The notes under the pieces: model-generated | The model's database searches: none | Told to the model about the DNA's origin: nothing | What the model saw: the letters and a program-made list of their open reading frames with translations, nothing else | Assembly: GCA_910584475.1 (NCBI GenBank) | Contig: CAJUBD010000015.1 | Coordinates: 1-64,000 of the forward strand | Direction: 5' to 3' | From: an uncultured Treponema sp. | GTDB taxonomy: Bacteria > Spirochaetota > Spirochaetia > Treponematales > Treponemataceae | DNA length: 64,000 nt | Program-made: the position numbers and the translations under genes | Part shown: positions 1-8,020 of the stretch, piece after piece | Layout: each line of letters begins with the position of its first letter | Position numbering within the stretch: position 1 is the first letter of the stretch

Positions 1-1447
1 TGAAGACAAACACGCCGCCGCCACTGCCATTTGCCTCGTTGCCGCTGATTTCGCCATTGTTCATCGTGAACTTGCCGCTGGTGTAGACATACACGCCGCC
101 GCCATTGTTGGTAGCCTCATTGCCGCTGATTTCGCCGCCGTTCATAGCAACAGTACCGAAAGAGAAATAGATGCCACCGCCATATTTCGCGGTGTTGCCC
201 TTTATTTCGCAGTTCGTGATGGCGCATGTCCCTCTTTGTGCGTAGATTCCGCCGCCGTTTGCAGTGGCGTTACCGCCGGTGATGACGAGGCTTTCGAGCG
301 CGAGCGTGAGGGGCGTGCCGCTGGTTACGTTCGGCTTCGCGTAGATGACGCGCGACTTTTGGTTCGCGTTGAGCGTCGCCTTTCCGGTGGACGAGAGCGC
401 CATTATCGTGAGGTTTAAATTCTTGTCCAGCGCGGAGAAGTCCGCCATGCCGTTCGTGTTGCTTCCGTCGTATGTCAGCGTGCCGTCCACGAGAATCGTG
501 TACGCGCTCGAGCGGTCGTTCCGCGCGATTATCGTGTCGACTGCCTTCTGGATCGTAGCGAAGGGCCGCATGAGGCTTCCCGGGTTGTCGTCGCTCGCCG
601 CGGCGGTGTCTTTGAAGTCCGCGGAGCCGTCGTACCAGCCGCCCGCGCCGCGCACGTACACCGTGGTCGACAGCATCGCCTGCGTGACTTCGCGCGCTTC
701 GCCCTTTGTCAGACCGCTCCACGTGTCGGTCACCATCCCGGGGAAGACGTTTATGTGTTCAGAGAAGACATGGACGACCCCGCCGCCCTTTTTCACCGTG
801 AATGTGAGCGCGTACGCGCCGCCCATGATTCCGCCAGCGTCTTTTTGCGTGACTGTGTATGTCCGCTCCGCGTCGGGCGAGTCGTCGGTGAAGGCGAAGT
901 TCGCCGTGTCGTCGATTTCAAGCGCGCAATCTGGGGGCACTTTCACCTTCAGGCTCGCCGTGCCCTTCGCGGACGCGTCCTTGTTCGGGAGCAGCGCGAC
1001 CTCCGCGGTGATCTTGTTGTCCTGTATCTCCACGTCCCCTTTCTTTCCGCACAGGAGCGCGCCCTCCCTCGAGAAGTCCGCCCGCTCCGTGCCGTCCGCG
1101 AACGCGAAGACCTCGAGCGTGAGGCCGCTCTGCTCGGAGGGCGTCTGGAACGCGAACGCCACGCTCGCTACGTCCGCGCTTACGATGCCGGACGAGAAGT
1201 CGCCCTGGCTCGACGCGTCATGGTAGAGCAGCGCGCCGTAGGCAAGCGCGGGAACGGACGGCAGCGCGTGCCGCGCCGAGCCTGCCAGCCGCGCCACGGC
1301 CGTCAGCGTTCCGCCTCCGCCTGTACCCCCCCCCGTGTCCTTGCGGGGGATGGTCTCGAGTATGTTGTCGCAGGACGCCATGAGCGCCGCGAGCGCGATG
1401 AGCGCGGCGATGGCGTGTCTCCTTTTGGATCGCGGGTCGGCCTTCAT
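1..1447 (-). CDS. Beta-helix repeat surface lipoprotein, C-terminus beyond the window
   Basis: Reading the minus strand from ATG 1447 gives an uninterrupted frame to base 1 (about 482 codons, no stop), so the C-terminus is cut by the window edge. GGAGG lies 6 nt before the start. The N-terminus is a lipoprotein signal (MKADPRSKRRHAIAALIAL, then a lipobox ending MASC at about residue 24). A Gly/Thr linker follows that contains a 9-G tract (1326-1334). The middle resembles Ig-like or anchor regions. From about residue 270 it reads like a choice-of-anchor/Pmp-type right-handed beta-helix, with repeats of the form NGGGIY...ITNCEIKGN / MNGGEISGN. Such proteins are usually exposed outer-membrane or surface lipoproteins. 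The GC content is visibly higher than in neighbouring genes. No enzymatic motif is seen; adhesin-like function is inference. Confidence 0.85.
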   Translation of the reverse strand, partial: MKADPRSKRRHAIAALIALAALMASCDNILETIPRKDTGGGTGGGGTLTAVARLAGSARHALPSVPALAYGALLYHDASSQGDFSSGIVSADVASVAFAFQTPSEQSGLTLEVFAFADGTERADFSREGALLCGKKGDVEIQDNKITAEVALLPNKDASAKGTASLKVKVPPDCALEIDDTANFAFTDDSPDAERTYTVTQKDAGGIMGGAYALTFTVKKGGGVVHVFSEHINVFPGMVTDTWSGLTKGEAREVTQAMLSTTVYVRGAGGWYDGSADFKDTAAASDDNPGSLMRPFATIQKAVDTIIARNDRSSAYTILVDGTLTYDGSNTNGMADFSALDKNLNLTIMALSSTGKATLNANQKSRVIYAKPNVTSGTPLTLALESLVITGGNATANGGGIYAQRGTCAITNCEIKGNTAKYGGGIYFSFGTVAMNGGEISGNEATNNGGGVYVYTSGKFTMNNGEISGNEANGSGGGVFVF

Positions 1448-1481
1448 TCGTTCGCCTCCGGGGGTCTCTCTTCCGCTTTCC

Positions 1482-1510
1482 ATTATACACCGTTTGCGCC
1501 AATTTGTAAA
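1482..1510 (-). promoter_or_regulatory. Sigma-70-type promoter of the beta-helix lipoprotein
   Basis: On the minus strand TTTACA (1510-1505) and TATAAT (1487-1482) are 17 bp apart, about 35 nt upstream of ATG 1447. It faces away from the promoter at 1584-1612. Confidence 0.7.
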
Positions 1511-1583
1511 GCGGAATTTCGCCCGCAGAGACGCGGCGGCAATTCTTTGCCTTGGGCAAGGTTGCGTGATTCAATTCGGGGTC

Positions 1584-1612
1584 TTGCTTTTATTAAAAAT
1601 ATCTGCTATAAT
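1584..1612 (+). promoter_or_regulatory. Sigma-70-type promoter upstream of the glycosyltransferase
   Basis: TTGCTT at 1584-1589 and TATAAT at 1607-1612 with a 17-bp spacer. The leader to ATG 1671 would be about 50 nt. Confidence 0.65.
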
Positions 1613-1670
1613 CATTCAGAGGCTCGAAATATGAGATCCTTTTCATCGTTGTAAATTTTGGAAAATCTTT

Positions 1671-2828
1671 ATGTTGGAAGAAAAAGGGTTCGCCAAAGGC
1701 GCGAAGCGAAAATTTCTGTTTCTTTATCTCACTACCGGCGCGGGCCACATTTCCACGGCGCGCGTTTTGAAGGAACAAATTTTAAAGCAAAATCCCGACG
1801 CTGAAATCGTGATGGTGAACGGCTTCGACAGAAAAAATTTCTTTGGAAAGGCGATGTTCGAGCACGGGTATTTCGTCGCCACGAACGCCTTGCACGGCGC
1901 GTTCCCGCTCATTTACGACCTTTCAGCTCATCGTCCTTTGCTCACTTTTTTTGTCGCGCTTTTGCGAAGCCACACGACGCGCTATTTGGAAAAAGTCATC
2001 GAACGCGAAAATCCTACCGACATAGTTTCGTTTCATTTCGCGCTTTCCACTTTCGCCAAGTCCGCGATTTTGCGAAGCGGAAAAAAGATAAATTTCACCG
2101 TGATGGTAACCGATCCTTTCACCACGCCAAGCGCGTGGTTTTGGGACAGGCGGCTCGACTACTTCGTGTATTCCGAAGAGGCGAAGAGTTTTGCAATCGC
2201 GCAGAAAATTCCTGAAAAGCAAATCACCGTAGTGCCGTTCGTGCTGAACGAAAAATACACTGTTCCGTTCGGCAAGGACGACATCGCCGCGCTCCGAAAA
2301 AAGCACGGCTTTGAACGGGAAAAAAAAGTTGTTTTGCTTGTCGGGGGAGGGGATGGGTTTCCCAGCGCGGTGGAGATAATCAACAAGTGCGCGTTGCGTC
2401 ACGCGGATTTCGCGATTGCGATTGTCTGCGGAAAAGACTTGGCGAAAAGGACCTACCTTGAAGGATTTTCAAAGATTTATCCGAAGCTGGATTTGCATGT
2501 TTTCGGCTTCGTGAATTTTCTCGACGAGCTGATAAAGCTTTCCGATTGCGTCGTGATGAAGGCGGGCCCTGCCACGCTGCTCGAAGTGCTTTCATGCAAA
2601 AAGCCCGTCATAATCTCGCGATACATTCACAATCAGGAATTGGGCAACATGCATTTTGCCGTTCGCAACAAGGTGGGGTATTTCATCCAAAAGCCCGGCG
2701 CGATTTACGACAAGATTGAAGAAATCTTGGACGATGAGAATTTCGACGAGCGAATGGCGGAGAACTTCGCCAATCTGAAAATCGACACGGACTCAAGCAA
2801 GATTGCGAAACTGCTTTTGGAAAAATGA
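1671..2828 (+). CDS. MGDG synthase/diacylglycerol glycosyltransferase-like GT-B protein
   Basis: A 385-residue protein with the layout of the monogalactosyldiacylglycerol synthase/processive diacylglycerol glucosyltransferase family. The N-terminal acceptor domain opens with LYLTTGAGHISTARVLKEQI (about residues 18-37), matching the family's glycine-rich GxGH motif. The C-terminal nucleotide-sugar domain has VVLLVGGGDGF and VMKAGPATLLEVLSCKKPVI, the usual donor-binding signature. In this family a sugar is moved from UDP-sugar to a membrane lipid on the cytoplasmic face; the exact donor and acceptor cannot be read from sequence. No signal peptide or membrane span is evident. It stands alone between the lipoprotein and the HU gene. 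A more distant relative lies at 45418-46902. The ribosome-binding site is weak (GGAAAA). Confidence 0.8.
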   Translation: MLEEKGFAKGAKRKFLFLYLTTGAGHISTARVLKEQILKQNPDAEIVMVNGFDRKNFFGKAMFEHGYFVATNALHGAFPLIYDLSAHRPLLTFFVALLRSHTTRYLEKVIERENPTDIVSFHFALSTFAKSAILRSGKKINFTVMVTDPFTTPSAWFWDRRLDYFVYSEEAKSFAIAQKIPEKQITVVPFVLNEKYTVPFGKDDIAALRKKHGFEREKKVVLLVGGGDGFPSAVEIINKCALRHADFAIAIVCGKDLAKRTYLEGFSKIYPKLDLHVFGFVNFLDELIKLSDCVVMKAGPATLLEVLSCKKPVIISRYIHNQELGNMHFAVRNKVGYFIQKPGAIYDKIEEILDDENFDERMAENFANLKIDTDSSKIAKLLLEK

Positions 2829-2924
2829 TTTGGCGCGGGAAGAGAAATCAGACGCAGATAAAAATATTCGTATCATATCCAAAAATTATATGCATACCAT
2901 AGTCCGCGAAATCGCCGCCTGAAA

Positions 2925-3100
2925 AAAAGTCCCGTAGTTTCGGGAAAAATCTCCTTTGCTTTCTGATAAAAAGTCCTGTAGTTTAAAGCAAAAAGTCCTG
3001 TACTTTTAAACAAAAAGTCCTGTAGTTTTCATGTAAAAGTAAAGGGGTTTTTCTTTAAAAGTCCTTTGCTTTTCACCTAAAAACAAAGGACTTTTAAAAT
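2925..3100. repeat. Cluster of AAAAGTCC-type repeats plus a perfect hairpin
   Basis: Four near-identical units of the form AAAAGTCCTGTAGTTT occur at about 2925-2940, 2968-2984, 2991-3006 and 3012-3028. They are followed by a hairpin whose 12-bp arms AAAAGTCCTTTG (3057-3068) and its complement (3084-3095) match perfectly. The AGTCC/GGACT core recurs at 3276, 3291 and 3355 in the leader of the HU-like gene. No gene lies in the 2829-3373 interval. Confidence 0.7.
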
Positions 3101-3193
3101 AGCGGGCTTTTTTCTGCAATGCTTGCACATCGGAATTTAATTCATGTTTCCCGCGAATTTCAACAGAATTTGAAAAAAAATCGGAATTTTCAT

Positions 3194-3222
3194 TTGACAA
3201 ATAAAAAAGACGGCCTTATAAT
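3194..3222 (+). promoter_or_regulatory. Consensus sigma-70 promoter of the HU-like gene
   Basis: Perfect TTGACA (3194-3199) and TATAAT (3217-3222) with 17-bp spacing. It predicts a leader of about 145 nt before ATG 3374, containing a GAATCTG/CAGATTC inverted repeat (3242-3256) and further AGTCC/GGACT motifs. Confidence 0.85.
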
Positions 3223-3373
3223 ATAATATGTCGGGGCAAAGGAATCTGTCAGATTCTTCCGACGCAAAAAAATGGAGTCCTTTTTCCGAAGGACTTTCGG
3301 CGCTCATTGACATTCGTTTTTTTTGACGAGTTAGGGAAGGGTAAGGAATCAAAAGGACTCAAAGTGAGGCAGT

Positions 3374-3820
3374 ATGAACTATACTGTTAAAGCGCATTTA
3401 AATCCGCAGGATTTAAGCGCGTCTGCAAAGTACTACGCGTCGCCGTCTTACGGCAGGACGCTTAGTTTGGACGACTTGACGGCGGAAATATCGCACGCCA
3501 CGTCTATCACTCCCGCCGACGTGAAAGCGGTGGTACAAGAATTGTTCGAAGTGTTTTCGCGGTATCTTGTGAGAGGCGAAAAAATCAAGATCGACGGAAT
3601 CGGGATATTCCGCGTGATTTTCACCAGCAAGGGGCGCGTTTTGGAAGAAGACGTTTCCGCCGCTGACATCGACAGGACCACGATTCGCGTGGCTTTTGTC
3701 GCGGACTCCGCCCTCAAAAAGCGGATTAAAATCGAAATCGCCTTTGACAAGGTAAGGTCATCAAACGGAACGACGAAGGAGGATAAAGAATCCGTCGAAG
3801 AAAAAGAAGAGATGGCGTAA
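3374..3820 (+). CDS. HU-like (HU-HIG type) DNA-binding protein
   Basis: A 148-residue protein of the HU/IHF-related group usually called HU-HIG. It opens with MNYTVKAHLNPQDLSASAKY, has the helical HU-type stretch LTAEISHATSITPADVKAVV and LFEVFSRYLVRGEKIKIDG, then the beta-arm region GIGIFRVIFTSKGRVLEED. The tail is acidic and Glu/Lys rich. Family members bind DNA and probably act in nucleoid organisation. A GAGG ribosome-binding site precedes the start. The gene stands alone, has a perfect promoter and a long repeat-rich leader, and so may be strongly or specially regulated. A second, larger HU-related gene is at 17429-18351. Confidence 0.85.
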   Translation: MNYTVKAHLNPQDLSASAKYYASPSYGRTLSLDDLTAEISHATSITPADVKAVVQELFEVFSRYLVRGEKIKIDGIGIFRVIFTSKGRVLEEDVSAADIDRTTIRVAFVADSALKKRIKIEIAFDKVRSSNGTTKEDKESVEEKEEMA

Positions 3821-4135
3821 AAGCCATTTAGCGAAATAACATTTTTATTATAAAAAAGATTTCAAATAATACTTTAGTAATATAATATCTTGATAATTCT
3901 GTTGATTTAGTTAAATAATATCGATTTATATCTATATAATATGCTGTATTTTTTATATAAGTTAATTATATTTTTTGATATTTTACATTATGTACATGTT
4001 GAGCCGAGGAATTTTCCGAAAGGTGGTTTTAAGGCGAAAGATAGTGATTCGTGAGGAGGGTCTCGTGCCCTGCCGCGATAATTTGTTAGAACAACCTGCC
4101 TTGATGCCCTGCGTCGAGGTAGGTTGTTTAGCTGT

Positions 4136-4208
4136 CATTGTCGGGCTTGACCCGGCAGTCTGTTTTGTGCTTGTCCGCCCGCGCGGACGAATCGGGCATC
4201 CTCGAAAA
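4136..4208. repeat. Dispersed palindromic repeat, copy 1
   Basis: Two adjoining palindromes: TGTCGGGCTTGACCCGGCA and TTGTCCGCCCGCGCGGACGA, then GGGCATCCTCGAAAA. A second copy is at 4376-4422 and a first-half copy at 31706-31733. The second half recurs at 57204-57240 with 33 of 37 bases identical, there inside a coding frame. Confidence 0.7.
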
Positions 4209-4277
4209 CTGATGTTTTCTGCGGTGCTCGATTATGATGGGCGTCGATTATCCTTTGTTCCTTCCCGAAACAAGTCG

Positions 4278-4316
4278 CGCCCGGCGTTCCGCTTTAAGAA
4301 CGCTGGGCTTTTTTTT
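4278..4316 (+). terminator. Intrinsic terminator
   Basis: An 11-bp stem with one G-T pair (4279-4289 with 4298-4308) is followed by T8 at 4309-4316. No protein gene ends just before it, which supports a transcript from 3990-4278. Confidence 0.75.
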
Positions 4317-4375
4317 CGTGTTCTTGCTGGCGATGAATGCAATACGAATTTCTTGCAGAGACTCGCTCATTTGTT

Positions 4376-4422
4376 ATTGTCGGGCTTGACCCGACAATCT
4401 GTTTCGTGTTTGTCCGCCCGCG
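4376..4422. repeat. Dispersed palindromic repeat, copy 2
   Basis: ATTGTCGGG and CCCGACAAT form a perfect stem around CTTGA, followed by TTGTCCGCCCGCG as in copy 1 but without its closing arm. Confidence 0.7.
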
Positions 4423-4446
4423 TTCCAAATTCTCGATTCTGCATTT

Positions 4447-5667
4447 TCAATTCTCAATTTCCTTTCCCAAGCGGAAGTTTTTCACCGCGTGCCCGTCGTA
4501 GGCTTTTTGCAAAACAGGCTCGATTCGCATCGCGTCGAAAATCTTTTTCGCTTCGTCCACGCTCGCCCGCAAGACAGGATGTTTCGGACTGAACAAGACG
4601 CAGCAGTCTTCGTAAGGCAAAATCGAAGTTTTGTAAGTGCCGATTCGCTCGGCTTCGAGCGTGATTTCCTCTTTGTCCATCGCGCACAGCGGGCGCAAAA
4701 GCGGAAAGGCCGCCATCGATTCCGTGACGCTCATGTTTTCGATTGTCTGGCTCGCCACTTGCCCGAGGCTTTCCCCCGTTACGATGCATTGCGCGCCGAT
4801 GCGCCCTGCGACGAGATTCGCCACGCGCATCATGCACATTCGCAAAAGCAGCGTGGAAAAATTTTCGGGCGAAGTCTGCCTGATTTTCATCTGCGCTTCG
4901 GTAAAGGAGACTATGTGCAGGTGAACACTGATTCCGAATCGCGAAATTATCGCCGCCAAATCTTCGACCTTTTTTTGCGCCTCGTCCGAAGTGTAGGGAT
5001 ACGAATGAAAATAAACGCAGTCGATTTTCATTCCGCGCGTCATCATCCGGAAAGCGGCCACAGGGCTGTCGATGCCGCCCGAAAGCAAAGCCAAGCCTTT
5101 TCCGCTCACGCCGACCGGAAGTCCGCGCACGGCTTTTTTTGAATTTGAAATTTTCAAAATTGAATCGCAGGCGTTTTTCGAGGCGGCGGTATAGACGAAA
5201 ACATTTTCTCGCACTTCGATGAAAATTGTAATATCAGGCGAATGCACGTCCACGGCAAGAATTTTCTTGTCGAAGACTTCCGCCGCCGCTTCCTTGCTGA
5301 TTTCGTAGGAGGTGAGCGGGAAATTTTTGTCGGCGCGGCGAGTGTCGCATTTGAAAGTTTTCGCGCCGCTTTTCGCCGCCTCTTCGCAAAGCGCGAAGAC
5401 CGTTTTTTTTATCGCCTCGATGTTTTTTTCGCAAGTTTCGCATTTCGCGAATCCCGTGATTCCAATCAGATGTTCGAGGCAAAATTCTATTTTCGGCGCG
5501 AGCGCGTCGTCGCCCGAAAAATACATCCTTCCCGCGCGGAGCTCGATTTTCACTTTGTCGCTTTCGTCAAAATAGCATCGCGCGTTTTTTAAAAGCCGCC
5601 TCTCGAAAAATTTTATGTTCGTTCCTTTTAGCGTTAGCTCGCCTAGTTTCGCAAGATAAGTTACCAT
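4447..5667 (-). CDS. thiI: tRNA 4-thiouridine synthase ThiI
   Basis: A 406-residue protein. It adenylates uridine 8 of tRNA and transfers sulfur to make 4-thiouridine. An N-terminal ferredoxin-like/THUMP region (residues 1-170) leads into a PP-loop ATPase with SGGIDS at 196-201. Near residue 350, EDCCVLFSPKHPVLRA aligns with the segment holding the essential PP-loop-domain cysteine of ThiI. There is no rhodanese extension, so sulfur must come from another carrier. The start is set at ATG 5667 because the family begins with a MVTYLAKLGELTLKG-like motif. A longer frame reaches 5784 but adds an unrelated leader. There is no Shine-Dalgarno; TATAAT ends 6 nt before the ATG, so a leaderless mRNA is likely. 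Confidence 0.93.
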   Translation of the reverse strand: MVTYLAKLGELTLKGTNIKFFERRLLKNARCYFDESDKVKIELRAGRMYFSGDDALAPKIEFCLEHLIGITGFAKCETCEKNIEAIKKTVFALCEEAAKSGAKTFKCDTRRADKNFPLTSYEISKEAAAEVFDKKILAVDVHSPDITIFIEVRENVFVYTAASKNACDSILKISNSKKAVRGLPVGVSGKGLALLSGGIDSPVAAFRMMTRGMKIDCVYFHSYPYTSDEAQKKVEDLAAIISRFGISVHLHIVSFTEAQMKIRQTSPENFSTLLLRMCMMRVANLVAGRIGAQCIVTGESLGQVASQTIENMSVTESMAAFPLLRPLCAMDKEEITLEAERIGTYKTSILPYEDCCVLFSPKHPVLRASVDEAKKIFDAMRIEPVLQKAYDGHAVKNFRLGKEIEN

Positions 5668-5673
5668 AAAAAA

Positions 5674-5679
5674 ATTATA
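5674..5679 (-). promoter_or_regulatory. -10 box directly before thiI (leaderless)
   Basis: TATAAT on the minus strand, separated from ATG 5667 by six T. The -35 is weak (TTTTCA at 17 bp). Confidence 0.55.
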
Positions 5680-5865
5680 CAAAAAAAATCGCGCTTTGAA
5701 AAGCGGGCTTGAAAGAAATTGCGCCGCTTGCCTTGAATATTCGGCAACGAAAATTTCGCCGGAAATTTTTCGTGCGGCTCCCACAGTTCTTTCAAGTTCT
5801 ACGGCGTGAGTCGCAAATCGTTTTCAATTTCCGAGGACGCTTCATTGGGTAGTGTTCCGCCTTGT

Positions 5866-7854
5866 CTACTTAGTGTACAAAGACTTTATTTCCTTCGCGT
5901 AGAGCTTTTCGATTTGATGCCGCATGACTGTCTGCTTGGCGTTTATTTCCCTGCCGATTTTAAAGCTTTCGGGAAGAAGCGCGAAGCGCGCCACGCGCTC
6001 GCATGTGCGAAAGCCGTTCTTGTCGTCCACGAGGCTGTCGATTTCCTCGCGAATCAAATTGTGGAATTCGCTCGTCTCCAAAAGCGTGTCGTAGGAATCG
6101 TAATAAATTCGGTTTTCCCCCGCGAACTGCAAGGCGGCATCCTTTTGCGGAACGATGAGCGCGGCGATGTATTTTTTGTCCTGTCCGACCACCACGGCGG
6201 ACTCCACGAATTTGGAACGGCAAATCGCGTTCTCCACCACCTGCGGCTCAATGTTCTCGCCGTCCAAAAGGACAATCGTGTCCTTGGCGCGTCCTGTAAT
6301 CGCAATTTCATTCCAAAAAGAAAGCATCGCTATGTCGCCCGTGTTTATCCAGCCGTCCTTGTCCAAGACTTTTTGCGTGACATCTGGGCGGCGGTAATAG
6401 CCTTTCATCACTTGGCGGCCGCGCGCGAAAAGAAGCCCGCGTTTTCCAGGACCGAGCGGCGTGCCGCTCAAAGGGATTCCGTCTTTTTGCGCCACGATTT
6501 TCACTTCCGCGCTGGGAAAAACTTTTCCGACGCAGCCCGAGCGGTTTCGCACGGGGCTTCCCATCGCAAGGAAAGGCGCGGTCTCGGTCATTCCGTAGCA
6601 GTCCAAAAGCTTCACGCCGAGCGTCCTGAAGAACAAGTCCGCCTCGCGCTGAAGAGCGCCGCCGCCGCAAAGCAGCGCCTGGATTTTTCCGCCGAGCCGC
6701 TTCTTTATTTTTCGGAAAACGATTAGATGGCAAAGCCAATAAAACGGCGAAAGAAGTGCGAAAGGAACAATGCTGTAGATTTTGTCGATGACGCTTGTCT
6801 TGAGCGAAAAGTGGCACACAAGCGAAAAGAAGCGGTCGTGCGCCCAAGTCCATGCCGCGCCGATTTTCATCGAAAAATTGAAAAGCAGAAATAGGAATTT
6901 GTTTTTCTTTTTTTGGGCGCGGTAAAAGCTTTGCACGAACGCATCCCAAAGGCGCGGAACGCCCGCAATCCACTGAGGATGAATCGCGTCTATGTCTTCC
7001 TGCATGATTGAGATGGCGGGCTTGGAATACGCGATTCCGCTTTTCAACGTGATGGCGAAATAAGTGAGCGCGCGCTCCATGATGTGCCAGACTGGAAGGA
7101 CGGAAAGCCACATGTCGCCCTCGTGCGCCGTCGCCAAAACATCGTGCGCCACTTCGCACTGCGCGATGAAATTGTCGTGCGTGAGCATTACGCCCTTCGG
7201 AGTGCCGGTCGTGCCGCTCGTGAAAATCACCGTCGCCACGTCGCCGCCTTCGGTCTTCTCCATTTCGTCTTCCACGGTCTTCCGCATTTTTTCGGTGGAA
7301 CGGCGGGCCATGTCCTCCAAGTCGATGAATTTGTGGACGCGGATTCCGAGCAACGCCGCGCGCTCCATGGTCAAATCCGTGGGCGTGTCGAACAAAATCG
7401 CGTCCTGCAAGTCGGGCACTTCCTCGACCTTTTCGAGCACTTTGTCAAGCTGCCGTTCGTTTTCAAAAAAGCAGATCCTGCAGTTCGTGAAATTCAAGAT
7501 GAAGCGGATTTCGCTTCCCATCGAATCGCATCCGCGCGGAACGTCTGCCGCTCCGAGGGAAAGCAACGCGAGGTCCGTCAAAAGCCATTCGCGGCGATTG
7601 TCGCTGATGAGTCCCACAAGGTCGCCGCGAGCCACGCCCAAATCGCGAAGCACGCAAGCCATATCCAAAACGCGGCGGTACACAAGTCCGTATCTTTGCG
7701 CGTCGTAAGTTCCAAGTTCATTCTTGTATGACTGCAAAACGACATCGCCGCATTCCTCGGCACGGCGTTTAAAAAGAAGTGGCAAGTTTTTTGGCAGGAC
7801 TTCCCTTTTTTCGCGGAGACGTAAAATTTTTTTTACCTTGTCAATTTTTCCCAT
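5866..7854 (-). CDS. Long-chain acyl-CoA synthetase (AMP-binding)
   Basis: A 662-residue member of the ANL/AMP-forming ligase family. It activates fatty acids with ATP to acyl-AMP and then acyl-CoA, acting at the inner face of the membrane. The phosphate-binding loop TSGTTGTPKG is at 212-221. Further motifs are YGMTETAPFLAMG and the hinge/adenylate motif INTGDIAMLSFWNEIAITGRAKDTIVL. A hydrophobic stretch around residues 310-380 fits membrane association, as in other bacterial long-chain synthetases of the FAA1/AAS-like type. The stop lies about 200 bp downstream of the thiI start on the same strand. The promoter has TTGAAA-17-TATAAT, and its -35 lies in the 36-bp direct repeat at 7884-7919. 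Chain-length specificity cannot be read. Confidence 0.88.
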   Translation of the reverse strand: MGKIDKVKKILRLREKREVLPKNLPLLFKRRAEECGDVVLQSYKNELGTYDAQRYGLVYRRVLDMACVLRDLGVARGDLVGLISDNRREWLLTDLALLSLGAADVPRGCDSMGSEIRFILNFTNCRICFFENERQLDKVLEKVEEVPDLQDAILFDTPTDLTMERAALLGIRVHKFIDLEDMARRSTEKMRKTVEDEMEKTEGGDVATVIFTSGTTGTPKGVMLTHDNFIAQCEVAHDVLATAHEGDMWLSVLPVWHIMERALTYFAITLKSGIAYSKPAISIMQEDIDAIHPQWIAGVPRLWDAFVQSFYRAQKKKNKFLFLLFNFSMKIGAAWTWAHDRFFSLVCHFSLKTSVIDKIYSIVPFALLSPFYWLCHLIVFRKIKKRLGGKIQALLCGGGALQREADLFFRTLGVKLLDCYGMTETAPFLAMGSPVRNRSGCVGKVFPSAEVKIVAQKDGIPLSGTPLGPGKRGLLFARGRQVMKGYYRRPDVTQKVLDKDGWINTGDIAMLSFWNEIAITGRAKDTIVLLDGENIEPQVVENAICRSKFVESAVVVGQDKKYIAALIVPQKDAALQFAGENRIYYDSYDTLLETSEFHNLIREEIDSLVDDKNGFRTCERVARFALLPESFKIGREINAKQTVMRHQIEKLYAKEIKSLYTK

Positions 7855-7870
7855 AATGCAATTTGGAAAT

Positions 7871-7899
7871 ATTATAACTTATGTCGCAGGAAATTTCAA
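7871..7899 (-). promoter_or_regulatory. Promoter of the acyl-CoA synthetase
   Basis: TTGAAA (7899-7894) and TATAAT (7876-7871) are 17 bp apart, 16 nt before ATG 7854. The -35 box lies inside direct repeat copy 1, so insertion of the cassette appears to have preserved this promoter. Confidence 0.65.
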
Positions 7900-7919
7900 T
7901 AGCGAAATCGCGTCTCGCG
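7884..7919. repeat. 36-bp direct repeat, copy 1 (cassette boundary)
   Basis: A perfect 36-base match, same orientation, to 9887-9922; it begins TCGCAGGAAATTTCAATAGC. Bases outside the match differ at once. The two copies bracket the restriction-modification pair. Confidence 0.9.
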
Positions 7920-8020
7920 GATGGCTTACGATTGAGAAATCTCTGATTTAAGTATATCGACATCATCAAGCCTCTTTACGTTTTCCATGACGCAGAGCAT
8001 CGGGGCATGTTGTTCTCATA

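Larger units (their letters stand above)
3990..4318 (+). ncRNA. Possible structured RNA ending in an intrinsic terminator
   Basis: After a very AT-rich stretch (3830-3985) the sequence becomes GC-rich with several stems: AACAACCTGCC pairs with GGTAGGTTGTT around 4090-4129, and dispersed palindromes follow. It ends in GCCCGGCGTTC (4279-4289) pairing with GAACGCTGGGC (4298-4308) and then eight T. It does not match RNase P RNA, tmRNA or SRP RNA motifs that I can recognise. A protein-coding reading seems unlikely. The remaining bases to thiI (4319-4446) hold another palindromic repeat only. Confidence 0.3.

Noticed and set aside
345..1226. Long plus-strand frame opposite the beta-helix lipoprotein
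   Set aside because: It is a shadow of the GC-rich minus-strand gene, which has a signal peptide, promoter, ribosome site and repeats.
3975..4592. 205-codon plus-strand frame
   Set aside because: It runs through palindromic repeats and a strong terminator and then antisense over the thiI 3' end; no protein family and no ribosome site.
4447..4837. Other long frames opposite or inside housekeeping genes
   Set aside because: The many frames overlapping thiI, mutS2, clpB, pnp and other clear genes are by-products of codon bias and have no motifs or start signals.
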